NCBI GenBank assembly: GCA_003353845.1
Contig: PIVT01000025.1
Coordinates: forward strand, 1-48,542
Direction of reading: 5' to 3'
From: Pseudomonadota bacterium
Lineage (GTDB): Bacteria > Myxococcota_A > UBA9160 > JADFDR01
Length of the DNA: 48,542 nt
Below the pieces are notes generated by a model, which was not told where the DNA came from, did no database searches, and worked only from the letters and a program-made list of their open reading frames with translations. Made by a program: the position numbers and the translations under genes. Positions 7,913 through 16,225 of the stretch are shown in pieces (position 1 is the first letter of the stretch; each line of letters opens with the position of its first letter).

Positions 7913-9019
7913 TCAAGATTTGGGGTAAATCTCCTCCGGGCTAAGCGCGCGCGTTTCCGCCTGCCCGATTTCGCGCAATACCACGAATTGAATATGCGCA
8001 TCTAATTTCTTCTTATCGACCCCCAGGGCGTCGAGATAAGCCTTTCGAGGAAATTTGGGCAGTTCTGTTGGCAAATCAATCCGCTGGAGGAGCTTCTCAA
8101 TTCGGGAGGCCGTTCCGGCGGGTGCCAACTCCAATTCTTCCGAGCGGCGGGCGGCATACACCATCCCCATGGCCACAGCCTCCCCGTGCAGGATGCCCTC
8201 ATACTTATTCAAGGTTTCCACAGGATGGGCCATGGTATGCCCGAAATTGAGCAACATGCGTAGATTCGACTCCCTCTCATCCCTAGCCACCACTTCCGCC
8301 TTGATGGCACAAGAACGCGCCAGGAGCGGTAAGAGGACGTCGCTTTCTAGCAACAGTGCGCGATCAATCGTTTTTTCCAACATCTCAAAAAATTCGGCGT
8401 CCCAAATGGCCCCCGCTTTGACCACCTCGGCCAGGCCCGCAGCGCGCTCCCGCTCGGGCAATGATTTCAGCGTCGCTGTATCAATCCAAACGAGTTTGGG
8501 CTGATGGAAAGCGCCCACTAGGTTTTTACCCTGAGGCAGGTTCACACCCACCTTCCCACCAATACTGGCATCCACCATGGATAACACCGTGGTGGGCACT
8601 TGAATGAAGGGAACTCCTCGCAAGAAACTTGCTGCCAGGAAGCCGGCGAGATCGCCCACCATGCCGCCGCCGAGCGCCACAACCACCGTGGAACGGTCAG
8701 CTCCAAAGCGCAGCATCTTGTCGTACAAGAGCTGCATCTGATCGAGGTTCTTGGTGGCATCCCCTGCCGGAACCGTAATTCGATGGGTCGTGAAGCCAGC
8801 TTCGTCGAGGGCGTCTTGCAGGGTTTTGGCATAGCGACGCCCCACGTTCTTATCCGTGACGACCACGGCGCGCTTGCCCTTGACCACCTTGGCGATGGCG
8901 ATTCCCGCACTGCTCAAGGTTCCGGTTCCCAAGTGGATCGAGTAGCTGCGTTCGCCCAAAGCGACGCGTACCGTCTTGGAGGGTTCCACCTTTTTCTCTT
9001 TCTCTTTCTCTTGCGTCAT
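7913..9019 (-). CDS. aroB: 3-dehydroquinate synthase
   Basis: Second shikimate-pathway enzyme, an NAD- and metal-dependent cyclase turning DAHP into 3-dehydroquinate in the cytosol. 368 residues. ALGGGMVGDLAGF at 115-127 and QVPTTVLSMVDASIGGKVG at 140-158 are family signatures. Probable metal ligands are Glu198 (AGLAEVVKAG), His261 (NFGHT) and His278 (LHGEAVAMG). The first 15 residues are a charged extension (EKEKEKK) not needed for the fold. Its ATG overlaps the aroK stop by four bases, so the two are coupled as aroK-aroB, the common order downstream of pilQ in many proteobacteria. Confidence 0.97.
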   Translation of the reverse strand: MTQEKEKEKKVEPSKTVRVALGERSYSIHLGTGTLSSAGIAIAKVVKGKRAVVVTDKNVGRRYAKTLQDALDEAGFTTHRITVPAGDATKNLDQMQLLYDKMLRFGADRSTVVVALGGGMVGDLAGFLAASFLRGVPFIQVPTTVLSMVDASIGGKVGVNLPQGKNLVGAFHQPKLVWIDTATLKSLPERERAAGLAEVVKAGAIWDAEFFEMLEKTIDRALLLESDVLLPLLARSCAIKAEVVARDERESNLRMLLNFGHTMAHPVETLNKYEGILHGEAVAMGMVYAARRSEELELAPAGTASRIEKLLQRIDLPTELPKFPRKAYLDALGVDKKKLDAHIQFVVLREIGQAETRALSPEEIYPKS

Positions 9020-9594
9020 GTCGAACCCTCTACATCCGTATCATTGCCAACAATGCCCTGCTCACGCAATCGATCAAGCAATTCCGACGCCACGGCCCCG
9101 GGACGCTTTCGATCCGTGTCAATAATGATGGTGGCTTTAGCGTAGTCGGGCTCCCGCGCTTCTAGCAACTCTTGAATGCGTAGCGAGCGTTCCTTGCGCG
9201 ACAAGTTTGCAAGTAACGGTCGACTGCTGCCATCGCCAACCCGTTGTAACAAGGTCTCCGGTCGAGCCCGTAAGTAAACCAAGGTTCCATGCTTCTGTAC
9301 CAACTCCCGCAAGGCCGCTTGTGTCAACGCACCCCCACCCAAGGAGACCACATGAGGATCTGTGCAGAGATTTTCCACGACGCGAAGTTCACGGGTTCGA
9401 AAGCCAGGTTCTCCCTCTTTCTGGAAGATCTCGGGAATGCTCATCCCAGCTTCCTTTGCGATGGCCTCGTCTGTATCTCGCAAGGGAGCCTTGAGCATTC
9501 TAGCGAGCAAACGCCCGACAGCCGACTTCCCCGAGCCCATCATTCCCACGATCCAAATCGTTTCCAAAGCCTTCCCTGCCCCGTTCGACCTCAC
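9016..9594 (-). CDS. aroK: Shikimate kinase
   Basis: Phosphorylates shikimate to shikimate-3-phosphate with ATP. Walker A GMMGSGKS lies 17 residues from this start, the substrate-binding Asp-Thr-Asp is in LRDTDEA, GEPGFRTRE holds the conserved Arg, and SLGGGAL is the GGG loop. RPLLANLSR is the lid. The start is uncertain: an in-frame TTG at 9636 lies inside a hairpin and is unlikely; GTG 9594 is used here. TTG 9567 would give a more typical amino end (LETIWIVGMMG) and follows AGGG. It is coupled to aroB by a 4-base overlap. Confidence 0.93.
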   Translation of the reverse strand: MRSNGAGKALETIWIVGMMGSGKSAVGRLLARMLKAPLRDTDEAIAKEAGMSIPEIFQKEGEPGFRTRELRVVENLCTDPHVVSLGGGALTQAALRELVQKHGTLVYLRARPETLLQRVGDGSSRPLLANLSRKERSLRIQELLEAREPDYAKATIIIDTDRKRPGAVASELLDRLREQGIVGNDTDVEGST

Positions 9595-9623
9595 TCCATT
9601 TCGACAGCTGCAATAATAGACAA

Positions 9624-9649
9624 CGAGGGACAGCAAACGCTGCCCCTCG
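9624..9649 (-). terminator. Hairpin between pilQ and aroK
   Basis: CGAGGGGCAGC and GCTGTCCCTCG pair around a GTTT loop with one G-T wobble. On the minus strand the stem is followed by a T-rich stretch (TTGTCTATTATT) rather than a pure T run. It lies 27 bases after the pilQ stop, so it may end or attenuate pilus-operon transcription before aroK-aroB. Confidence 0.55.
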
Positions 9650-9675
9650 TCGGGATTTACTTGGATTCTGTGGAA

Positions 9676-12600
9676 TTACTCGGCTGAGGCCAAGGGATCC
9701 AAATCAACCACAGAAGGACTGATGAAAACCAACAGCTCTCGTTGTTCCTTCAGCGTTTCTTTGTTCTTGAACAGATTCCCCATCACTGGGATCGTGTGCA
9801 GGAACGGAACACGGTTTTGGTTATCACCCGTGTTCACTTGGTAAATCCCACCTAGAACCAGTGTCTGACCATCTTTCACCAAGGACTCGGTCTCAAGATG
9901 GTTGGTCGAAATTGAAACACCACCGATGATGCTGGCAGTATCTGCAAGCGGAGCATCCTTGGTCACCTTGAGCTGCATGATCACACTCCTGTTAGAGGTG
10001 ATGTGCGGCGTGACTTCCAAGGAGAGCACAGCATCAACGAACTCAATTTTAACTGTACCATCCTCAATGCTCTGATAAGGAATCGACACACCTTGCTCAA
10101 TGATAGCCTTGCGGTTGTCCATGGTGACCACACGCGGGCTGGAGATCACCTTGGCCTGGTTGTTTTTCTCAGCTCCTTGAATTGCCATGTCGACACCAAA
10201 GTGGCCGTCCAACAGTGCAAAGCCGAGATTCAACTGACCCGTGGCAAGATCTGTAATCCCTGTATTACTAAACGCGTGGTTCGCGAAGGTTCCGATGTCA
10301 CCATAGTCCGCGTCCTCACCACCCCAGGTGTCCTTCCATTGAAGGAAGTCCGTTCCATCGGTGTGACCATCTGCATTCGGCTCCTTAACCGTGGCCCAAC
10401 TCACACCCAAAGCGCGGGAGAAGTTCAGGTTGGCTTCCACGATCTTGGATTCGATGAGCACCTGTGGCGTCGGCGAATCCAGGGTGGTCACCAAAGCTTC
10501 GGCTTCATCCAGCACCTTCACAATGTCTTTGACGATCAGCGTATTGGTGCGTTCGTCGACCACTGTGCTTCCGCGAGCAGTCAACACATCGGCGATCAAC
10601 TTCTTCACATCCTTAGCGCGTGCAAAGTTGACGGCAATCAGACGAACTTCCAAGTCTTCCAACTTCTCCCTGGCGCGGCGCTCCATAAGGCGTGCTTCTT
10701 CTTCCGCGCGAAGGATATCGATGGGAGCAATGCGCAACACGTCACCCATGCGGTAGTAGCCCAAGCCTTTGGTCATCAGAATGATATCCAAGGCCTGGTC
10801 CCAGGGAACGTCTCGCAAGCGAATGGTAATGGTGCCGTTGACTTCCTCACCAGCAATCACGTTGAGACCCGAGACTTCAGCGATCAGTCGCAGAATGTTA
10901 CTCATCTGTGCCTCGTGGAAATCCAGAGAAATGAGTTCACCGCTGTACTGCTTGCCTTCCTTAAAGCCGGAGCCTTTGATCAAACTGGCAGCAGCCTCGC
11001 CGATGTCTTCTAAGGCCGCAGGAACTTCATCCATTCCCTCTGCGGTTGCATCGGCCAGGGCCTCGTCCGAATCCATGGAAGAAGCATCTTCCGCTTCAGC
11101 ACCATCGTCTTCGATTTCGATGTCCCCTTCTTCGACGAGGGTTACCACTTCCTCAGCATCTTCAATCGCAACAGCTTCAGAATCGTCACCCTCTTCGGGG
11201 GCGGCCGCTGGCTCTGTCGCATCGGAAGCATCGGCCAAAACCTCTGCAGGCTCAGTGACCCTCTCATCTGCGGAGTACACGAAGTCGACAATCAGGTCGT
11301 CGCCTTCTCGCGAGATCATGGGCGTCTGACCAGCCTGGCGCGTCAACACAACACGCACCTCAGGCAACGCCATATCGGGCTGATCAAAAGCAGTCACCAA
11401 GGACACGGGGCCGTGCTCTTCAGGCACAATCCGAACCTTGTCGCCGGAGCCCATGGCTGCATTTTCAAAGCGCAAGATCAACGTATCAGCATCGGGTTCA
11501 AAAGAGTTCGCAGCGATGGGTTGATCACTAGAGATCACGATGCGGTCCAAGCCTTCTTCGCTCAAGAACGCAACACTCTGGATCGTCGTAGTACCCGTGG
11601 CAGCGGGTTCTTCAGCAGCGGGCTCTTCAGTTGAAGCCATCTCGCTATCCGAAGAATTCATCCACTCTTCGTCGCTCATCTCTTCGTTGGCCAGATCAGT
11701 ACCATCCTCGGTATCCGAAGCAACGACCATATTATCTTCGCCCTCGCTGTCCGAAGCCATGTCATCCATGGTGTCGTCCGAAGCAAGGTCATACATGGTC
11801 TCTTCGCCCTGGTCTGCCTCTTCTGCAACTTCAGTCGAGCCTTCAGCAGGCACCCAAAGAGGTGACATCGCCGCCTCGACGGCCGCAGTAACGCTTTCAC
11901 TCTGACCGAAGGTCACGAGCAGACCTTCGCGCGTCGGGATCACCCAACGACCGTCAAAGGCTTCAACGCCGCCCTTGCCGTCAAACACCAAGCGCAATTT
12001 GTCAGGATGCACACCCAAACGAGCGCGAGAGGTATAAAGAGAATCCAATTCCACCGAATCGACATCCATGATTGAGGTAACACCAGGAAGGTCAATCACC
12101 AAGCGAGCGGGATCTTCGATCACAAAACTCTCCGGAGAACGAATCGAACCATCAGCAGCGATGTGAACCAATAAGCCGCCGTCAACCGACTCTACACGAA
12201 GATCGGAAACCTGTGTGGCGTCCGGTGCTTCGGGGGCGATGACCATTTCAGGCTCATCACTCGGAGCGGGTTCGGAATCGGCTTCATCAGTCACTTCATC
12301 ACTCGCCAAAGGCTGCATTATGACACCGGCGTCCGCCTCCATGCCCTCGGCCAAGGGGATGACACGGAAGGCAAACTCACGTGCCCCTTCCATCACCTCG
12401 AACACAGCAGGAGATTTCAAGCTGAACTCAATGCGCGTCACAGGATGTGCCGTCTCACCGAGTTCGCTCACCGTGACCTGCTCGACCAGACTCAAGCTGG
12501 AGGGGCTGGGTGGAACAAATGTGCTCCCCACAGCGCCTTCATACTCGAGAACGACTTTTCGAGGATCATCCATGCGGAAGGTCGAATAGACGGGATCTTC

Positions 12601-12756
12601 GATACCCACCAACTCGACAATCGCCTCATCTGCATCATCATACAAACGCACTTCCCACAAGACCGGAACCGCCGACTCAGAGACGGTGGGATCTGTAGGG
12701 GCTGATGCGCAACCAATTAAGACCATTAAGGCCGTTACGACACTAATCCGTAGCAT
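9676..12756 (-). CDS. pilQ: Type IV pilus secretin PilQ with three AMIN domains
   Basis: Outer-membrane pore through which the pilus passes. The start ATG 12756 has GGAG seven bases upstream; about 1026 residues. A lipoprotein signal (LMVLIGCAS) puts the acylated Cys near residue 16. Three AMIN-type peptidoglycan-binding domains lie near residues 30-130, 180-284 and 389-489. They are separated by two strongly acidic linkers near 309-385 and 495-590. Then come the secretin short domain (about 600-679, SLDFHEAQMSNILRLIAEV), a NolW/N1 domain (about 699-769) and the secretin barrel domain (about 769-1022, with VISSPRVVTMDNRKAIIEQG). Known PilQ proteins usually have one or two AMIN domains, and the Myxococcus type has more. 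Last gene of pilM-N-O-P-Q. Confidence 0.95.
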   Translation of the reverse strand: MLRISVVTALMVLIGCASAPTDPTVSESAVPVLWEVRLYDDADEAIVELVGIEDPVYSTFRMDDPRKVVLEYEGAVGSTFVPPSPSSLSLVEQVTVSELGETAHPVTRIEFSLKSPAVFEVMEGAREFAFRVIPLAEGMEADAGVIMQPLASDEVTDEADSEPAPSDEPEMVIAPEAPDATQVSDLRVESVDGGLLVHIAADGSIRSPESFVIEDPARLVIDLPGVTSIMDVDSVELDSLYTSRARLGVHPDKLRLVFDGKGGVEAFDGRWVIPTREGLLVTFGQSESVTAAVEAAMSPLWVPAEGSTEVAEEADQGEETMYDLASDDTMDDMASDSEGEDNMVVASDTEDGTDLANEEMSDEEWMNSSDSEMASTEEPAAEEPAATGTTTIQSVAFLSEEGLDRIVISSDQPIAANSFEPDADTLILRFENAAMGSGDKVRIVPEEHGPVSLVTAFDQPDMALPEVRVVLTRQAGQTPMISREGDDLIVDFVYSADERVTEPAEVLADASDATEPAAAPEEGDDSEAVAIEDAEEVVTLVEEGDIEIEDDGAEAEDASSMDSDEALADATAEGMDEVPAALEDIGEAAASLIKGSGFKEGKQYSGELISLDFHEAQMSNILRLIAEVSGLNVIAGEEVNGTITIRLRDVPWDQALDIILMTKGLGYYRMGDVLRIAPIDILRAEEEARLMERRAREKLEDLEVRLIAVNFARAKDVKKLIADVLTARGSTVVDERTNTLIVKDIVKVLDEAEALVTTLDSPTPQVLIESKIVEANLNFSRALGVSWATVKEPNADGHTDGTDFLQWKDTWGGEDADYGDIGTFANHAFSNTGITDLATGQLNLGFALLDGHFGVDMAIQGAEKNNQAKVISSPRVVTMDNRKAIIEQGVSIPYQSIEDGTVKIEFVDAVLSLEVTPHITSNRSVIMQLKVTKDAPLADTASIIGGVSISTNHLETESLVKDGQTLVLGGIYQVNTGDNQNRVPFLHTIPVMGNLFKNKETLKEQRELLVFISPSVVDLDPLASAE

Positions 12757-12783
12757 ATTAAAGCTCCATTCCCCCGTCAAAGC

Positions 12784-13371
12784 TCACCCTCCTTCACTGT
12801 GGCGAATCTTCATCTCGATATTCCGTGCCGTCAAATCCCCATAAACATCTTCCTGGGTTTCTCGAACGGTCATCGAGCTTTGAGACATTTCAACAATATG
12901 TCCCTCTCGTTTACCAATTTTAGTTCCTACACTAACGATATAACCCTTCCCAGATGGGTCGTAGACCAACGCATGTGGGTTGTCCTGGCTTACAACTACA
13001 GCAACCAACTTAAGCTGGGACAATTCAAAGAATTCCAAGGGTCCGCGAGTCTGCTCTGAAGCGGACTGCGCCAACCTCTCTACAATAAAGGAGCGGAAAG
13101 GATCACGACGTCCCGCCGGGTCATAGCGGAAGCCATCCCCAGCGCCAAAGTCGCCCTTCTCATTTCCATCACCATCTCCCTGAACCACCTGCTCTTGCTG
13201 TGCAACCGGCTTTTGCGCCGGAGCCTCTTTGATTTTTGCAGCGCTGGCAGCTCGAATCTTTGCGTAGTCGCTGACCGTGGGAGCATTCACAGCTTCCTCT
13301 TCTTGTTTAACGCAGCCCATCAGCACGGCTAAACTCAAAACGGTCATTAGAGAAAGGATCGATTTCATCAT
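12784..13371 (-). CDS. pilP: Type IV pilus lipoprotein PilP
   Basis: Inner-membrane lipoprotein that links the PilN/PilO complex to the PilQ secretin in the periplasm. 195 residues. The signal peptide ends in a lipobox LAVLMGC with Cys20. A disordered Gln/Ala-rich linker follows to about residue 75, then YDPAGRRDPFRSF, the hallmark opening of the PilP C-terminal beta domain. ALVYDPSGKGYIVSVGTKIG continues that domain. The start overlaps the pilO stop by four bases (ATGA). Confidence 0.94.
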   Translation of the reverse strand: MMKSILSLMTVLSLAVLMGCVKQEEEAVNAPTVSDYAKIRAASAAKIKEAPAQKPVAQQEQVVQGDGDGNEKGDFGAGDGFRYDPAGRRDPFRSFIVERLAQSASEQTRGPLEFFELSQLKLVAVVVSQDNPHALVYDPSGKGYIVSVGTKIGKREGHIVEMSQSSMTVRETQEDVYGDLTARNIEMKIRHSEGG

Positions 13372-13970
13372 GCCCCACCTCCTTCGAGGAATCGGAACGT
13401 GGTAATGGTTCCTCTAACTTCCAAGACGGTGACATTTTCGTTCTCTTTCTTGATTTTCATCTCAATGCCATTGACGTTTACGATACGAGGCAGAGAAGCC
13501 AATTTCCCGAAAAAGATCGCTGTCGCGTGATATCCACCCACGAATTGTAGATCGATGGGAACCTCGGCATAAAAGCTGTTTATGACCTCAGGTCGCGGCT
13601 CGAACAATCCAATGTCCAAACCCGATTCCAAACCCAAGGTCGAAATATCGGAAAGCAATGTTGGCAATTCACTTCCGACAGGGAGCTGCTTCAAGGCCTT
13701 GGTCAACTCTCTTTCAAGCTCTGTCACTTCCGCTTGAAAGGCAGGAAGATTTCCAGCGATGCTCTTTACCTCAGACAGCTTCCGTTGCATTTCTTGCTTC
13801 TGGCCCTGCTGCGCAAGCAACTTATCCTGCTGCCCCTTATAGAGCGTGCCCCAATAGGCCGCACAAAGGAGCACAAAGACGAGTGGCCCGACAGCTAAAC
13901 GCGCATGCGAAGGGATTTTCCCAAAAGCATCAAGGTTTATTTGGGACAGTAATTTATCCAGCGCTTCCAT
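13368..13970 (-). CDS. pilO: Type IV pilus alignment protein PilO
   Basis: Inner-membrane alignment protein that pairs with PilN. 200 residues from ATG 13970, which follows a G-rich site; the open frame reaches 14012 but would overlap pilN. A membrane segment at about 23-41 (LAVGPLVFVLLCAAYWGTL) is followed by a coiled coil at about 45-95 and a ferredoxin-like periplasmic domain (VPIDLQFVGGYHATAIFFGK). The start is 13 bases after the pilN stop. Confidence 0.93.
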   Translation of the reverse strand: MEALDKLLSQINLDAFGKIPSHARLAVGPLVFVLLCAAYWGTLYKGQQDKLLAQQGQKQEMQRKLSEVKSIAGNLPAFQAEVTELERELTKALKQLPVGSELPTLLSDISTLGLESGLDIGLFEPRPEVINSFYAEVPIDLQFVGGYHATAIFFGKLASLPRIVNVNGIEMKIKKENENVTVLEVRGTITTFRFLEGGGA

Positions 13971-13983
13971 TATCGATCCCCCC

Positions 13984-14610
13984 TCACCCAGATACCTTGC
14001 CGTTAGCGGCATTGACCTTGGCGCTCTTCACATCCGTACCTTCTTCCTCTTCATCTGACGCCTTCGCACTCGGATTGGTCAGCTTGGCCCGGATCTCAAA
14101 ACTGCTCACCTTGAGGCCTTTTACCTTCTTACCCTTACTGGTCTCCAGTTTCACATTCTCGAAAAAGTCCGATTCCTCTAAGGACTCCAGGTACTCCGCA
14201 ATCACGTCGTAATTGAGACCCTCACCTTTCAGCTCAATAAAGCCGGCTTCGGTGTTCAGCGATTTGATATACACGTTGTTCGGAGTCCGAGAGCCTAGCT
14301 CGTCAAGGATACGCACAGGTCCGGAACGAGAGGCATTCAAGTTCTCGATCACAGCGAGCTTCTGCTCGATGTCTTTCTTCTGTGCTTTGAACTTCTCAAC
14401 TTCGTCCAATTGGGTCTTGTACTTCTCTTTCTGGGCCTTCAGCGCTGCAACCTCTCTCGTACCAGCACTTACCTTACTGGCTAGATTGGCCTGAACTGTT
14501 GTGACACAAAAACATGCAATCGCGATGAATACGACGACAAGACCTGCATGACCGCGCAGTTCTTGCTTTCGACGCTCTTCACGTACTGGAAGTAGATTAA
14601 TTGTAATCAT
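13984..14610 (-). CDS. pilN: Type IV pilus alignment protein PilN
   Basis: Inner-membrane partner of PilO; its cytoplasmic start binds PilM. 208 residues. The N-terminal INLLPVREERRKQE is the conserved PilM-binding peptide. A membrane segment lies at about 22-41, a coiled coil at about 50-90, then a ferredoxin-like domain with VYIKSLNTEAGFIELKGEG. The C-terminal 30 residues are a charged tail unlike most family members. The start overlaps the pilM stop by one base (TAATG). Confidence 0.94.
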   Translation of the reverse strand: MITINLLPVREERRKQELRGHAGLVVVFIAIACFCVTTVQANLASKVSAGTREVAALKAQKEKYKTQLDEVEKFKAQKKDIEQKLAVIENLNASRSGPVRILDELGSRTPNNVYIKSLNTEAGFIELKGEGLNYDVIAEYLESLEESDFFENVKLETSKGKKVKGLKVSSFEIRAKLTNPSAKASDEEEEGTDVKSAKVNAANGKVSG

Positions 14611-15695
14611 TAAAAATCCGCCTTCCGCAATGCGAGACCTACACCGACACCGAGGGATGGCCCGACTTCGGAGAGGTACTCAGAATCAAAATATTTACTA
14701 GGTGTGACTCGAGCCAATGGATCCATAATTTCAACTGGAATATTGGTTCTTTCTTGGAATGCGGATTGGAATCCAATCACCTTGGCCGATCCACCGGAGA
14801 GCATGATTCGCTTGATCTGCGATTCCTCCGACGTAGCGGAGAAGAAGTCCAGCGAGCGCATGATCTCACCTACGAGAACATCCGTAACGCCACGCATGGC
14901 CTGCTCGACCTCTTGCGGAATCACGTCTTGACTCGAAGTACCTGAGGCACCGTCACCCTTCTTCATTCGCTCTGCCTCTTCATAACCGATGGAGAGCGAC
15001 TTCTGGATTTCTTCTGTGTATTGAGATCCGCCGGTAGCGATATCACGTGTAAAGGCAGGAGAACCGTTGATCACAACGTTGATGTTCACCACCTGCGATC
15101 CCACGTTCACCAAGGCAACGGCCTCGTTGGGCTCCGGGTCATAATTGGCTTCAAAGGAATTCTCGACTGAAAATCCTGCGACCTCGACAATGCAAGGGTT
15201 CAAGCCTGCTTCCACAATGGCCGCGGTATAGTTGCCAATCAACTCCTTCTTGACTGCAACCAACAGAATGTCCATGGTCTCTTCCGTCTCGCCTGCATCT
15301 CCGTAACCCAAGATCTGAAAGTCGAGATTCACTTCAGAGACATCGAAGGGAATATACTGTTCTGCTTCCCACGCCAACGACTCTTCAAGTTCTTCCCGAG
15401 ACATCTTGGGAAGATTGATTCGCTTTACAATCACAGAGTGACCGGAAACCGAAGTCGCTACGTCCTTCAGACTTGTGCCAGACATCGAGACGGCCTCACG
15501 AATCCCGTCAACAATGGCGCTCACATTTAGAAAATCACCCTGGACAATGGCATCCGGCGGAAGTGGAGCCACACCTAACTTCAGGAGCTCCATACCCTTT
15601 GAGCCGCTGGATATTTCCACGACCTTAATGGAGGAGGAGCCAATATCTAGCCCAAGCATCCCCTTCGACTTCATGAATGGAAGTTTCATTCCCAC
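14610..15695 (-). CDS. pilM: Type IV pilus actin-like protein PilM
   Basis: Cytoplasmic FtsA/actin-like ATPase of the alignment complex. 361 residues. GLDIGSSSIKVVE at about 15-27 is the phosphate-1 loop, LVNVGSQVVNINVV the second, and IMLSGGSAKV the adenosine loop. The GTG start at 15695 has AGGAGG eight bases upstream; an ATG two codons later is an alternative. It overlaps the end of the XRE gene by ten bases, so the regulator and pilM are likely in one transcript. Confidence 0.95.
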   Translation of the reverse strand: MGMKLPFMKSKGMLGLDIGSSSIKVVEISSGSKGMELLKLGVAPLPPDAIVQGDFLNVSAIVDGIREAVSMSGTSLKDVATSVSGHSVIVKRINLPKMSREELEESLAWEAEQYIPFDVSEVNLDFQILGYGDAGETEETMDILLVAVKKELIGNYTAAIVEAGLNPCIVEVAGFSVENSFEANYDPEPNEAVALVNVGSQVVNINVVINGSPAFTRDIATGGSQYTEEIQKSLSIGYEEAERMKKGDGASGTSSQDVIPQEVEQAMRGVTDVLVGEIMRSLDFFSATSEESQIKRIMLSGGSAKVIGFQSAFQERTNIPVEIMDPLARVTPSKYFDSEYLSEVGPSLGVGVGLALRKADF

Positions 15696-15931
15696 GAATC
15701 CTGCCTCCTATCGATATCGGAGTCCCGAGCTTCTGAACTACTGAAAAGCGTGGCGTGCTCCCCTACCTTCAATCCCAGGGCGATCAAAATCTTTCTTTTC
15801 GTGTCTAGTCGACAAGGCCTTCCACTTTCCACCCGATCGATGGTCAACGTCGAAAGACCTGCTTTTCGCGCAAGCTCAGCCTTGCTCATCATCAGGGTTT
15901 CTCGAAAGCTCTGTACTTTGTTACTCGACAC
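15686..15931 (-). CDS. Small XRE-family HTH protein at the head of pilMNOPQ
   Basis: An 81-residue protein with a helix-turn-helix (LMMSKAELARKAGLSTLTID, then RVESGRPCRLDTKRKILIAL). This is the Cro/CI (XRE) DNA-binding fold with almost nothing else except a charged tail. I chose GTG 15931 because GAGGGG lies six bases upstream; the open frame reaches 15976. It overlaps pilM by ten bases and is probably the first gene of the pilM-Q operon. An operon or pilus-linked regulator is likely; target unknown. Confidence 0.8.
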   Translation of the reverse strand: MSSNKVQSFRETLMMSKAELARKAGLSTLTIDRVESGRPCRLDTKRKILIALGLKVGEHATLFSSSEARDSDIDRRQDSWE

Positions 15932-16157
15932 GTTGTTCCCCTCACCTTTCAATTCCGTTCTCGTCAGAAGACTCAAACGGACCCTCTCTAAACAACCACG
16001 CCCCCAAACAGAACGGCGGTCCTAGCCCCTATCGGCTCGTAGTTCCGCAGACTTGAGGCGCCTTAACGCAACCCCGTGGTGATGTAGATCACATTCGGGG
16101 ATACGCAGAACACTCGACTCTCATCGGCAACAATGTGGAACGGGGTTTAGCTTTTTA

Positions 16158-16178
16158 TCTCCCTATGACTCAGGGAGA
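16158..16178. promoter_or_regulatory. 7-7-7 inverted repeat in divergent intergenic region
   Basis: TCTCCCT and AGGGAGA flank a seven-base spacer, 47 bases before the response-regulator start and in the 294-base gap shared with the XRE-pilM operon. It could be an operator or leader hairpin. I saw no convincing sigma-70 or sigma-54 promoter in the gap. Confidence 0.35.
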
Positions 16179-16225
16179 CCCTAAAAAGGACCGATAAGCC
16201 ATCTACGTATATAAGGGAGAGTTTA

